Shown here: piece by piece, positions 1 through 5,541 of the stretch | Position numbering within the stretch: position 1 is the stretch's first letter | Layout: every line of letters starts with the position of its first letter | Source of the DNA: IDS-8 sp035304285 | Lineage (GTDB): Bacteria > Pseudomonadota > Gammaproteobacteria > Steroidobacterales > Woeseiaceae | DNA: 5,541 bases | Direction: 5' to 3' | Assembly (NCBI GenBank): GCA_035304285.1 | Contig: DATGQI010000252.1 | Span: forward strand, 1-5,541 | The notes under the pieces: generated by a model | Told to the model about the DNA's origin: nothing | What the model saw: only the letters and a program-made list of their open reading frames with translations | The model's database searches: none | Translations under genes and position numbers: made by a program

Positions 1-406
<406 letters not shown>

Positions 407-513
407 AAAGCTTTGAGCTTTAGCTAAAGAACGCGATCCCCAAAATTACTAAGAATTGAAGTATTTGGTTCTCACGTTTGATTTCGCCAATAAGGCAAAC
501 TCCAACGCGAGCA

Positions 514-521
514 CCCACACA
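514..521 (-). promoter_or_regulatory. boxC-like motif of the rRNA leader
   Basis: The minus strand reads TGTGTGGG 15 bases downstream of boxA. E. coli rRNA leaders have the same word at nearly the same distance after boxA, where it is called boxC. Its role is less well defined than that of boxA. The call rests on both the word and the spacing. Confidence 0.7.
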
Positions 522-536
522 AATTATCTGATTAAG

Positions 537-548
537 TTGTTAAAGAAC
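537..548 (-). promoter_or_regulatory. boxA antitermination element of the rRNA leader
   Basis: The minus strand reads GTTCTTTAACAA, very close to the E. coli rRNA boxA core (GCTCTTTAACAA). In that system boxA RNA recruits NusB-NusE (S10) and associated Nus factors and SuhB, so that RNA polymerase resists Rho over the untranslated rRNA operon. Its position about 130 nucleotides before mature 16S, and the following AT-rich segment leading to GTGTGGG, match the E. coli leader order. Function is inferred from this match. Confidence 0.88.
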
Positions 549-666
549 GAGTCGTGCGTCGTGCATTACAGGAACAGACACTTCATCCGGCACCAGTCCT
601 TCAGTGCCGTCAGGCTAATGCCTGTTCCTCTAACTTCGGAGAGTCCCGTTTCCGGGCAGACCGACA

Positions 667-696
667 ATTCTACAGGCGAACAAGGCCCAACCACAA
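667..696 (-). promoter_or_regulatory. possible second rRNA promoter (P2)
   Basis: The minus strand reads TTGTGG (691-696), 18 bases, then TAGAAT (667-672). This lies about 120 bases downstream of P1, similar to the P1-P2 spacing in E. coli rRNA operons. Directly upstream of the -35 is an AT-rich run (699-715) containing GCAAATTTGC, in the right place for an UP element. The hexamers are imperfect and the spacer is long, so this is a candidate only. Confidence 0.35.
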
Positions 697-788
697 CAGC
701 AAATTTGCGAAAAACGTGCTGGCGAGATTGGATTGTTTGACTGTTTCGGGGTCTGGCTGAGGGCCACCGTTCCCCCAGCGAGCGGGGC

Positions 789-816
789 ATTATAACGGCC
801 GACGACCTGTCGTCAA
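789..816 (-). promoter_or_regulatory. rRNA P1 promoter (sigma70 type)
   Basis: The minus strand carries TTGACG (811-816) as -35, a 16-base spacer, and a perfect TATAAT (789-794) as -10. The 16-base spacer is typical of rRNA promoters. The bases after the -10 are GCCCCGC, a GC-rich discriminator like those that make rRNA promoters sensitive to ppGpp and DksA; that regulation is inferred. An AT-rich patch (GAAATTAACA) lies just upstream of the -35 and could act as a partial UP element. The start point is expected near 781-783. Confidence 0.85.
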
Positions 817-1030
817 CTGTTAATTTCACTCCCCCTCGGTTCCCTGCTTTCGTCGTTGTTTGACGCCTCAGACCGCCCGGAGTTCCTTGGTTGGCGCGGC
901 TTTCCGCGCACCGGGCAGGCAGGTTCCCCGAGCGTACCGCTCCGAGGATCGGAGCTGCTGAAAATTCCCGCTGAGCCTGGCAAACCCGTGTTGGCAGGGT
1001 CCAGGGGCGGATTCAAATCCGCAGGCTGCT
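817..1030. other. tyrS to rRNA promoter intergenic region
   Basis: About 210 bases without a supportable gene. It contains four short inverted repeats: 1007-1022 (GCGGATT arms around 2 bases), 940-954 (CTCCGA/TCGGAG, 3-base loop), 930-942 (GAGCG/CGCTC, 3-base loop, sharing bases with the previous one) and 894-909 (GCGCGG/CCGCGC, 4-base loop). In the direction of tyrS transcription none is followed by a U-tract, so no intrinsic terminator is recognisable. Termination of tyrS here may be Rho-dependent, or transcripts may continue into the rRNA leader. Confidence 0.5.
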
Positions 1031-2230
1031 TCAGGTCAGCCGCACCCTCGCGAATTTCCGCTTGCCCACCTGGTAAACGTGTTCGGAGCCCGCGGCAAGC
1101 TCGAGCCCGCGGTCCTCCACTTTCTCCCCGTCGATGCGGACACCGCCCTGCCCGATCATGCGGAAAGCCTCGGATGTGCTGCTGACGAGGTTGGCCGCCT
1201 TCAGGATGTGCGCGATGCCCAGCCGCCCGTCCTTGCTCGCTACCGACACCTCCGGGATCGTCTCCGGCATCTCTCCCTGCCGAAAGCGCGCGATGAAATC
1301 CTCCTTTGCGCGAGTCGCATCCGCGCCGCTGTAGAAGCGCGCCACGATTTCCTCCGCCAGCTCGAACTTGACGTCCCGGGGGTTCCTCCCGTCGCGGACT
1401 CCCTCCTTCAGGGCGGCGATGTCGTCCAGCCGCCGGAAGCTCAGGAGCTCGAAGTACTGCCACATCAGCTCATCGGAGATCGACATGATCTTGCCGAACA
1501 TCTCGCCGGGCGGCTCGGTGATGCCGATGTAGTTGTTGAGCGACTTCGACATCTTCTGCGTGCCGTCGAGACCCACCAGGAGCGGCGTGGTCATCACGAT
1601 CTGCGGCTCCTGGCCGTAGTGCTGCTGCAGCTGCCGGCCGACCAGCAGGTTGAACTTCTGGTCGGTGCCGCCTAATTCGACATCGGCGCGCAAGGCGACA
1701 GAGTCATAGCCCTGCACCAGCGGGTAAAGAAGTTCGTGAATTGCGATCGGCTGGCCGCTCTTGTAACGGTTGCTGAAGTCGTCGCGCTCCAGCATCCGCG
1801 CCACCGTATGCTGCGCCGCGATGCGGATGAGCCCGGCGGCATCGATCTTCGACATCCAGGTGGAATTGAATTCGACCCGGGTCACTTCGGGATCCAGGAT
1901 TCTGAATATCTGCGCCTCGTAGGTCGCGGCATTAGCCGCTATCTCATCCTTCGTGAGCGGCGGCCGCGTAGCGTTGCGGCCCGAAGGGTCGCCGATCATC
2001 CCGGTGAAGTCACCAATGAGGAAGACGACCTCGTGACCGAATTCCTGGAACTGCCGCATCTTGTTGATGAGCACGGTATGGCCGACATGCAGGTCCGGTG
2101 CGGTGGGATCGAAACCGGCCTTTACTACCAGTTGCGATTTACTGTTGAGTCGATGGGCAAGCCCATCGGCCGGCAGTATTTCATCGGTGCCCCGTGCCAG
2201 CTCTTTCAGCTGTTCGTCCAGTTCAGTCAT
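1031..2230 (-). CDS. tyrS: Tyrosyl-tRNA synthetase
   Basis: Cytoplasmic class I aminoacyl-tRNA synthetase that activates tyrosine with ATP and loads it on tRNA-Tyr. The 399 residues form a complete protein. Visible motifs are the HIGH-type HVGH at 48-51, tyrosine-pocket residues in the Y-x3-Q-x2-D pattern (Y169, Q173, D176), GGTDQK at 187-192, and KMSKS at 226-230. An anticodon-binding helical domain follows, then a C-terminal S4 RNA-binding domain at about 337-398. The GGTDQKFN form and the length resemble the TyrZ branch known from Pseudomonas. I chose the ATG at 2230 because homologues begin close to this point; the open frame continues 23 codons upstream to an ATG at 2299, but that Arg-rich extension (MLHAVRRNDKVRRR...) is unlike the family. 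The ribosome site is weak (AACGAGAC just before ATG). The gene points toward the rRNA operon and diverges from the M23 peptidase gene. Function is certain; the start is likely. Confidence 0.97.
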   Translation of the reverse strand: MTELDEQLKELARGTDEILPADGLAHRLNSKSQLVVKAGFDPTAPDLHVGHTVLINKMRQFQEFGHEVVFLIGDFTGMIGDPSGRNATRPPLTKDEIAANAATYEAQIFRILDPEVTRVEFNSTWMSKIDAAGLIRIAAQHTVARMLERDDFSNRYKSGQPIAIHELLYPLVQGYDSVALRADVELGGTDQKFNLLVGRQLQQHYGQEPQIVMTTPLLVGLDGTQKMSKSLNNYIGITEPPGEMFGKIMSISDELMWQYFELLSFRRLDDIAALKEGVRDGRNPRDVKFELAEEIVARFYSGADATRAKEDFIARFRQGEMPETIPEVSVASKDGRLGIAHILKAANLVSSTSEAFRMIGQGGVRIDGEKVEDRGLELAAGSEHVYQVGKRKFARVRLT

Positions 2231-2267
2231 GTCTCGTTCGCCATTCCTGCGGCTATTCCGCCGGCGC

Positions 2268-2295
2268 ACTTTATCATTCCGGCGCACAGCGTGAA
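2268..2295 (-). promoter_or_regulatory. candidate tyrS promoter
   Basis: The minus strand reads TTCACG (2290-2295), a 16-base spacer and TAAAGT (2268-2273), giving a short leader of about 30 bases before the tyrS ATG. Both hexamers are only fair matches. The -35 lies inside one arm of the inverted repeat at 2289-2325, so transcription from here would leave that hairpin out of the mRNA. A more distant promoter in the AT-rich part of the region is an alternative. Confidence 0.3.
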
Positions 2296-2325
2296 GCACT
2301 GGTGACGGCTGTCAGTCCTTCACGC
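2289..2325. repeat. imperfect inverted repeat upstream of tyrS
   Basis: Arms GCGTGAAG (2289-2296) and CTTCACGC (2318-2325) are perfectly complementary. After a single C-C mismatch (2297/2317) the stem continues as ACTG (2298-2301) with CAGT (2313-2316), leaving an 11-base loop. That is 12 pairs with one internal mismatch, 58 bases upstream of the tyrS start. It could be an RNA hairpin in a tyrS leader, or an operator. No U-tract follows on either strand, so it is not a standard terminator. Confidence 0.55.
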
Positions 2326-2375
2326 ATTTGACGTCTGCATCGCGATCCCGCGACCCGAACCTGTGAGCGTTCAAC

Positions 2376-2394
2376 GTGTTTTTTGATAAAACAC
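2376..2394. repeat. AT-rich inverted repeat in divergent region
   Basis: GTGTTTT (2376-2382) and AAAACAC (2388-2394) are perfectly complementary around TTGAT. The word AACGTG occurs at 2373-2378, overlapping the left arm, and again at 2398-2403, just past the right arm. It lies 29 bases upstream of the -35 of the peptidase promoter, a position suited to a transcription-factor site acting on one or both divergent genes. The cognate regulator is not recognisable. The T-run sits inside the structure rather than after it, so a terminator reading is poor. Confidence 0.45.
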
Positions 2395-2422
2395 TTTAAC
2401 GTGATGAGTCTTAACAGTTTCT

Positions 2423-2451
2423 TTGACGACCCTCAATGCTCGCTGTAGAGT
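2423..2451 (+). promoter_or_regulatory. promoter for the M23 peptidase - anmK - ppk1 group
   Basis: TTGACG (2423-2428), a 17-base spacer and TAGAGT (2446-2451) form a good sigma70-type promoter. The start point is expected near 2458, leaving a leader of about 25 bases that contains the ribosome site. No comparable promoter is evident in the short gaps before anmK or ppk1. Confidence 0.65.
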
Positions 2452-2467
2452 AGCGGCATCAACCGAC

Positions 2468-2474
2468 AGGGGGA
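2468..2474 (+). promoter_or_regulatory. strong ribosome binding site deciding a TTG start
   Basis: AGGGGGA sits 7 bases before TTG at 2482. There is no ATG near the beginning of the frame; the first in-frame Met codon is residue 93, inside the folded part and beyond the membrane anchor. The spacing and strength of this site make TTG the best start. Confidence 0.8.
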
Positions 2475-2481
2475 CGCACAA

Positions 2482-3876
2482 TTGGATCGTCCGGTTAGTC
2501 CATTACTTCACGATTACAAACAGACAACCAGTCGAGCGGTGCAAAAATCCAGGAAGCTGCAGTGGTTCGCAGTCGGCCTCGGCTTGCCCCTGATCGCATT
2601 ACTGGTGCTGTCGCTGTCCGGCGAAGAGGACAGCACCACCCCACCCCCAGTTGATGCCGATGAGCTTGCGTCTATACGCGATGACATAGCCAGTGTCCGC
2701 GCGGTCGACGAAGAGCTGGCGCCGATACAGCTCGCAACGGCGAAGCGGCTGCCGGAAATGAAGGCCGTGCCGCAGTACGACTCCCTTGAATTCAGGATCC
2801 GCTCCGGCGATACACTGGACCGGCTGTTCCGCCAGCACAAGCTGGACCTCGGGAACCTCGCTGCGATCGTGAACCTCCCTGAAGCCGGCAAGCATCTGCG
2901 CATGCTCCGTCCCGGCGACCAACTGAAGATCGAACACGAGGCCGGAAAACTGGTCAGCCTTTACCGGGAGCTAGACCTCACCAATGCCCTGAAGGTATCC
3001 CGCGGTGAATCGGGGTATATCGCGGAAATCATCGACCGGCCGATCGACATACAGAAGCGACTTGCGTACGGGCGAATCGAGTCTTCCCTGTTCGAAAGCG
3101 CCGCGTCTGCCGGTATGCCGGACAAGCTGATCATGAACCTCGCCGGCATCTTCGCCTGGGATGTGGATTTCGTGTTGGATATCCGCAAGGGCGACGACTA
3201 CTACATCCTGTATGAAGAGATTTACCAGGACGGCAAATTTGTCACCTCCGGGCAGATCGTAGCGGCCGAGTTCAACAACAATGGCCGGACGTTCCAGGCG
3301 ATTCGCTACGTAGACAAGGAGGGGCGCGCCGATTACTTCACGCCGGACGGCCGGAGCGTACGCAAGGCTTTCGTGCGCGCGCCTGTCGACTTCACTCGTA
3401 TAAGCTCGAGCTTCAACCCGCAGCGCCGCCATCCGATACTTAACACCATTCGCGCGCACCGCGGCGTCGACTATGCGGCACCCGGTGGTACGCCGATCAA
3501 GGCGGCAGGCGACGGCAAGATCATCCATCGCGGCCGACACGGCGGTTACGGCAACGCCGTGATCATCCAGCATGGCGGCAACATCACGACGCTGTACGCG
3601 CACATGTCGAAGTTCGCCTCTTCTGCGAAAATGAACGGCCGCGTGCGCCAGGGAGATGTAATCGGTTACGTCGGCGCCACCGGTCTCGCAACCGCGCCTC
3701 ACCTCCACTACGAGTATCGTCTGAACGGTGTCCACCGGAATCCGCGCACCGTTCCCCTGCCCCAGGCGGATCCCATCAAGGAAGAATACAAAGCGGATTT
3801 CCTGGCTGCGGCCGAGCCGATCATGAGCGAGCTCCAGCAGTACAAGAGAACGCAGGTTGCGCTGGCCTCGGACTGA
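2482..3876 (+). CDS. mepM: Membrane-anchored M23 murein DD-endopeptidase (MepM type)
   Basis: A periplasmic zinc metallopeptidase anchored in the inner membrane, expected to cut peptide cross-links in peptidoglycan so the wall can grow. The 464 residues show a short basic N-terminus, one membrane segment at about 27-46, and a Pro-rich stretch (TPPP, 53-56). A LysM/OapA-like domain at about 102-150 (RSGDTLDRLF ... LRPGDQLKI) and a middle domain at about 155-300 follow. The M23 peptidase domain spans about 310-425. The zinc ligands H326 and D330 (HRGVD) and H409 (HLHYE) are present, with catalytic H374 (YAHM) and H407, so the enzyme should be active. E. coli MepM has the same build at about 440 residues. 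Translation starts at TTG. anmK follows 51 bases later, which links wall cutting to wall recycling. The exact cross-link specificity (D-Ala to mDAP) is inferred from the family. Confidence 0.92.
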   Translation: MDRPVSPLLHDYKQTTSRAVQKSRKLQWFAVGLGLPLIALLVLSLSGEEDSTTPPPVDADELASIRDDIASVRAVDEELAPIQLATAKRLPEMKAVPQYDSLEFRIRSGDTLDRLFRQHKLDLGNLAAIVNLPEAGKHLRMLRPGDQLKIEHEAGKLVSLYRELDLTNALKVSRGESGYIAEIIDRPIDIQKRLAYGRIESSLFESAASAGMPDKLIMNLAGIFAWDVDFVLDIRKGDDYYILYEEIYQDGKFVTSGQIVAAEFNNNGRTFQAIRYVDKEGRADYFTPDGRSVRKAFVRAPVDFTRISSSFNPQRRHPILNTIRAHRGVDYAAPGGTPIKAAGDGKIIHRGRHGGYGNAVIIQHGGNITTLYAHMSKFASSAKMNGRVRQGDVIGYVGATGLATAPHLHYEYRLNGVHRNPRTVPLPQADPIKEEYKADFLAAAEPIMSELQQYKRTQVALASD

Positions 3877-3927
3877 TACCTTCAGTTACAGGATCGCCTG
3901 CTCCTGCGATGGCGGCGACGCCCTGGC

Positions 3928-5058
3928 GTGACGGAGCTCTACATCGGCCTGCTCTCAGGCACCAGCATGGACGGCATCGACGCGGGCCTGTTCGAGATCG
4001 GGGAACACACCTGCACCACCCGGTCCACCTTGAGCGTCGACTACCCGCAGGACCTCCGGGCGGAGCTGCAGCACGCCAGCCGCCATCCCGGCAGCTGCGA
4101 TGTCGACGCGGTAGGCCGCCTGGATACCTGGGTTGGCGAGTGCTTCATGCAGGCCGCGCAGGCGTTGCTGGACGAGAGCGGTGTCGACCGCGCGGAGGTT
4201 CGCGCCATCGGCAGCCACGGACAGACGATACGGCACCTGCCCCGGGCGGATCGGCCGTTCACGCTGCAGATCGGAGACCCCAACATCATCGCCGCCGGCA
4301 CCGGCCTGACCACCGTTGCCGACTTCCGTCGCCGTGACCTGGCGCTAGGCGGTGAAGGCGCCCCGCTCGCGACCGGCTTTCACAAGTGGTTCCTTTCGGA
4401 TCCGGATGAACACCGCGTCGTGCTGAACATCGGCGGAATCGCCAACATCACCATGCTGCCGCCGCAGGGTGGTACGGTATTCGGCTTCGACACGGGTCCG
4501 GGCAACACCCTCCTGGATGCGTGGGTACAGTCCCGGAAGAATCTCAACTTCGACAGCGACGGCAACTGGGCCGGCGGTGGCCGCGTCTCGGAGGATTTGC
4601 TTTCCGCCCTCCTTGCCGATCCCTACTTTCGCTGCCGGCCGCCGAAGAGCACGGGCTTCGAGTACTTCAATCTTGCATGGCTGCAAAGAAGCCTTGCTGG
4701 CGTGACGAAGCTGGAATCGATCTGGGACGAGGACGTGCAGGCAACGCTGGTTGCGTTGACGGCGACGACCATCGCAAACGCCATCCGGCAATACGCCCCG
4801 GGCGTCAAGCGGGTGCTGGCCTGCGGCGGTGGAGTGCGAAACGGCCTGCTCATGCGCCGGCTGAAGGAGCAGCTGCCGGACGCAATTGTCGAGTCGACCG
4901 CAGGCCATGGCATCGAACCGGAGTGGGTCGAGGCGGCTACTTTCGCATGGCTCGCCAAGCGCTGTCTCGACCGGCAGCCGGGAAACCTCCCGGAAGTGAC
5001 AGGCGCTTCCGCACAGACTGTCCTGGGCGGTGTCTGGTACGCGCCGACCTTCCTGTGA
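3928..5058 (+). CDS. anmK: Anhydro-N-acetylmuramic acid kinase
   Basis: Cytoplasmic kinase that opens the 1,6-anhydro ring of anhydro-MurNAc and phosphorylates it with ATP, giving MurNAc-6-phosphate in the murein recycling pathway; MurQ then acts on the product. The 376 residues match the usual length of about 370. Family motifs appear in order: GLLSGTSMDGID at 7-18 (ATP-phosphate loop), GSHGQT at 95-100, ADFRRRDLALGGEGAPL at 131-147, NIGGIANIT at 167-175, FDTGPGN at 187-193 with D188 as the likely catalytic base (equivalent to D182 of the P. aeruginosa enzyme), CGGGVRNG at 299-306, and IEPEWVEAATFAWLA near 329-343. The start is GTG; homologues begin just before the GLxSGTSMDG loop, and no ATG is available in frame. 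The ribosome site is weak, so translational coupling to the peptidase gene 51 bases upstream is possible. Confidence 0.96.
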   Translation: MTELYIGLLSGTSMDGIDAGLFEIGEHTCTTRSTLSVDYPQDLRAELQHASRHPGSCDVDAVGRLDTWVGECFMQAAQALLDESGVDRAEVRAIGSHGQTIRHLPRADRPFTLQIGDPNIIAAGTGLTTVADFRRRDLALGGEGAPLATGFHKWFLSDPDEHRVVLNIGGIANITMLPPQGGTVFGFDTGPGNTLLDAWVQSRKNLNFDSDGNWAGGGRVSEDLLSALLADPYFRCRPPKSTGFEYFNLAWLQRSLAGVTKLESIWDEDVQATLVALTATTIANAIRQYAPGVKRVLACGGGVRNGLLMRRLKEQLPDAIVESTAGHGIEPEWVEAATFAWLAKRCLDRQPGNLPEVTGASAQTVLGGVWYAPTFL

Positions 5059-5094
5059 AGTCGCGCGTCGCCGCCGCCCTTCCCGCGCATTACT

Positions 5095-5541
5095 ATGGCG
5101 TTCTCACATCACCTGAAGCCAAGCCCTGACGTGGACGCCTTCTCCGCCGCGATTTCCGACCCATACATCAACCGGGAACTGAGTTCCCTCGAGTTCAACC
5201 GGCGTGTACTGGACCAGGCCGCGGACAAATCGAACCCCATCCTCGAGCGCCTGCGCTTCCTGTGCATTTCCTGTACCAACCTCGATGAATTCTTCGAAAT
5301 ACGGGTCGCCGCCCTGAAGCAGCGCCTGGAACTCGGTGCGCCGGCCCCGGGGCCGGATAAGCTGACGCCCCAGCAGTTGATGGAAGAAATACGCAGGCGC
5401 GCCACGCTGCTGGTTACCGAGCAATATGCACTGCTGAACCACAGCATCCTCCCGGACCTGGGCGGCGAAGGCATCCGCTTCCTGCAACGTAACGACTGGA
5501 CGAAGGAGCAGCGGCGCTGGCTGAAAGGCTATTTTGACGAC
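5095..5541 (+). CDS. ppk1: Polyphosphate kinase 1, N-terminal part (cut by window edge)
   Basis: PPK1 transfers the terminal phosphate of ATP to growing inorganic polyphosphate chains. Only the first 149 codons, with no stop, are in the window; the family is about 690-730 residues. The N domain is recognisable: PYINRELSSLEFNRRVLDQA from about residue 23, SNPILERLRFL, then NLDEFFEIRVAALKQRL, matching the family pattern INRELSWLxFNxRVL ... NLDEFF. The N domain helps bind ATP and shape the dimer; the catalytic histidines lie beyond the window. ATG at 5095 is the first in-frame Met after the anmK stop, giving a leader of about 20 residues before the conserved part. No Shine-Dalgarno is visible, and GTG at 5131 is an alternative. 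The 36-base gap after anmK suggests one transcript. Confidence 0.93.
   Translation, partial: MAFSHHLKPSPDVDAFSAAISDPYINRELSSLEFNRRVLDQAADKSNPILERLRFLCISCTNLDEFFEIRVAALKQRLELGAPAPGPDKLTPQQLMEEIRRRATLLVTEQYALLNHSILPDLGGEGIRFLQRNDWTKEQRRWLKGYFDD

Larger units (their letters stand above)
407..782 (-). other. rRNA operon transcribed leader (5' external spacer)
   Basis: This stretch is not coding. It is the leader between the inferred P1 start point near 782 and the mature 16S end at 406, about 375 nucleotides read leftward. It carries boxA and a boxC-like motif at 514-548. The part nearest 16S is AT-rich with small palindromes (AAAGCTTT at 407-414 and a perfect 12-base palindrome CTTTAGCTAAAG at 418-429); in related operons this part forms one arm of the RNase III processing stem that pairs with sequence beyond 16S, outside this window. 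Just upstream of boxA is a tandem 7-base repeat (GTCGTGC twice on the plus strand, 551-564). The open frames crossing this interval have no family resemblance and are chance. Confidence 0.85.

Noticed and set aside
456..829. Open frames on both strands across the rRNA leader
   Set aside because: They overlap boxA and the P1 promoter, have no recognisable domain, and lie in transcribed but non-coding leader.
980..1030. tRNA-like 3' end, because GATTCAAATCC at 1010-1020 resembles a T-arm loop
   Set aside because: No matching acceptor, D-arm or anticodon arm can be built around it. The resemblance comes from a short palindrome.
813..1463. Minus-strand frame of 216 codons overlapping the end of tyrS
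   Set aside because: It overlaps tyrS in another frame, is rich in Arg, Gly and Pro as expected from GC-rich shadow reading, and runs into the rRNA promoter.
2231..2299. A 23-residue N-terminal extension of tyrS starting at 2299
   Set aside because: The extension is Arg-rich and unlike the family, while the start at 2230 gives a normal 399-residue enzyme. The extension would also cover the likely promoter.
3877..3927. Hairpin ATCGC/GCGAT between the peptidase gene and anmK as a terminator
   Set aside because: Only 5 pairs with an 8-base loop and no T-run after it, so too weak to call.
3909..4337. Plus-strand ATG frame of 142 codons at the start of anmK
   Set aside because: It is out of frame with anmK, His/Arg/Pro-rich, and has no family features; anmK is unambiguous in the other frame.

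Overview
The window comes from a gammaproteobacterium. The 16S rRNA sequence, the E. coli-like rRNA leader and the protein families all point that way. Genus cannot be fixed from this fragment. All features look chromosomal and housekeeping. I see no mobile element, CRISPR array, tRNA, phage gene or toxin-antitoxin pair, and no convincing undescribed system.

Layout, left to right. Positions 1-406 hold the 5' part of a 16S rRNA gene on the minus strand, cut by the window edge. Its transcribed leader runs from about 407 to 782 and carries a clear boxA antitermination element and a boxC-like motif. It is driven by a strong P1 promoter (-35 at 811-816, -10 at 789-794), with a weaker possible P2 about 120 bases further downstream. 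Upstream of P1, and pointing the same way, is tyrS (1031-2230, minus), a complete 399-residue tyrosyl-tRNA synthetase. The roughly 210 bases between tyrS and the rRNA promoter hold short inverted repeats but no gene and no U-tract terminator.

A 251-base divergent region (2231-2481) separates tyrS from a plus-strand gene group. It holds a good sigma70-type promoter for the plus strand, a 19-base AT-rich inverted repeat, and a longer imperfect hairpin on the tyrS side. The plus-strand genes are an inner-membrane-anchored M23 murein endopeptidase of the MepM type (2482-3876, TTG start), anmK for anhydro-N-acetylmuramic acid kinase (3928-5058, GTG start), and the first 149 codons of ppk1, polyphosphate kinase (5095 to the window end). 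The gaps of 51 and 36 bases suggest co-transcription.

The peptidase and AnmK make biological sense together. One opens cross-links in the cell wall, and the other returns the anhydromuramic acid released during wall turnover to the amino-sugar pool. From memory, the order rRNA operon - tyrosyl-tRNA synthetase - M23 peptidase - anmK also occurs in Pseudomonas, where erpA follows anmK. Here ppk1 occupies that place. The best points for a second look are the regulatory structures in the tyrS/peptidase divergent region and the tyrS-rRNA junction.
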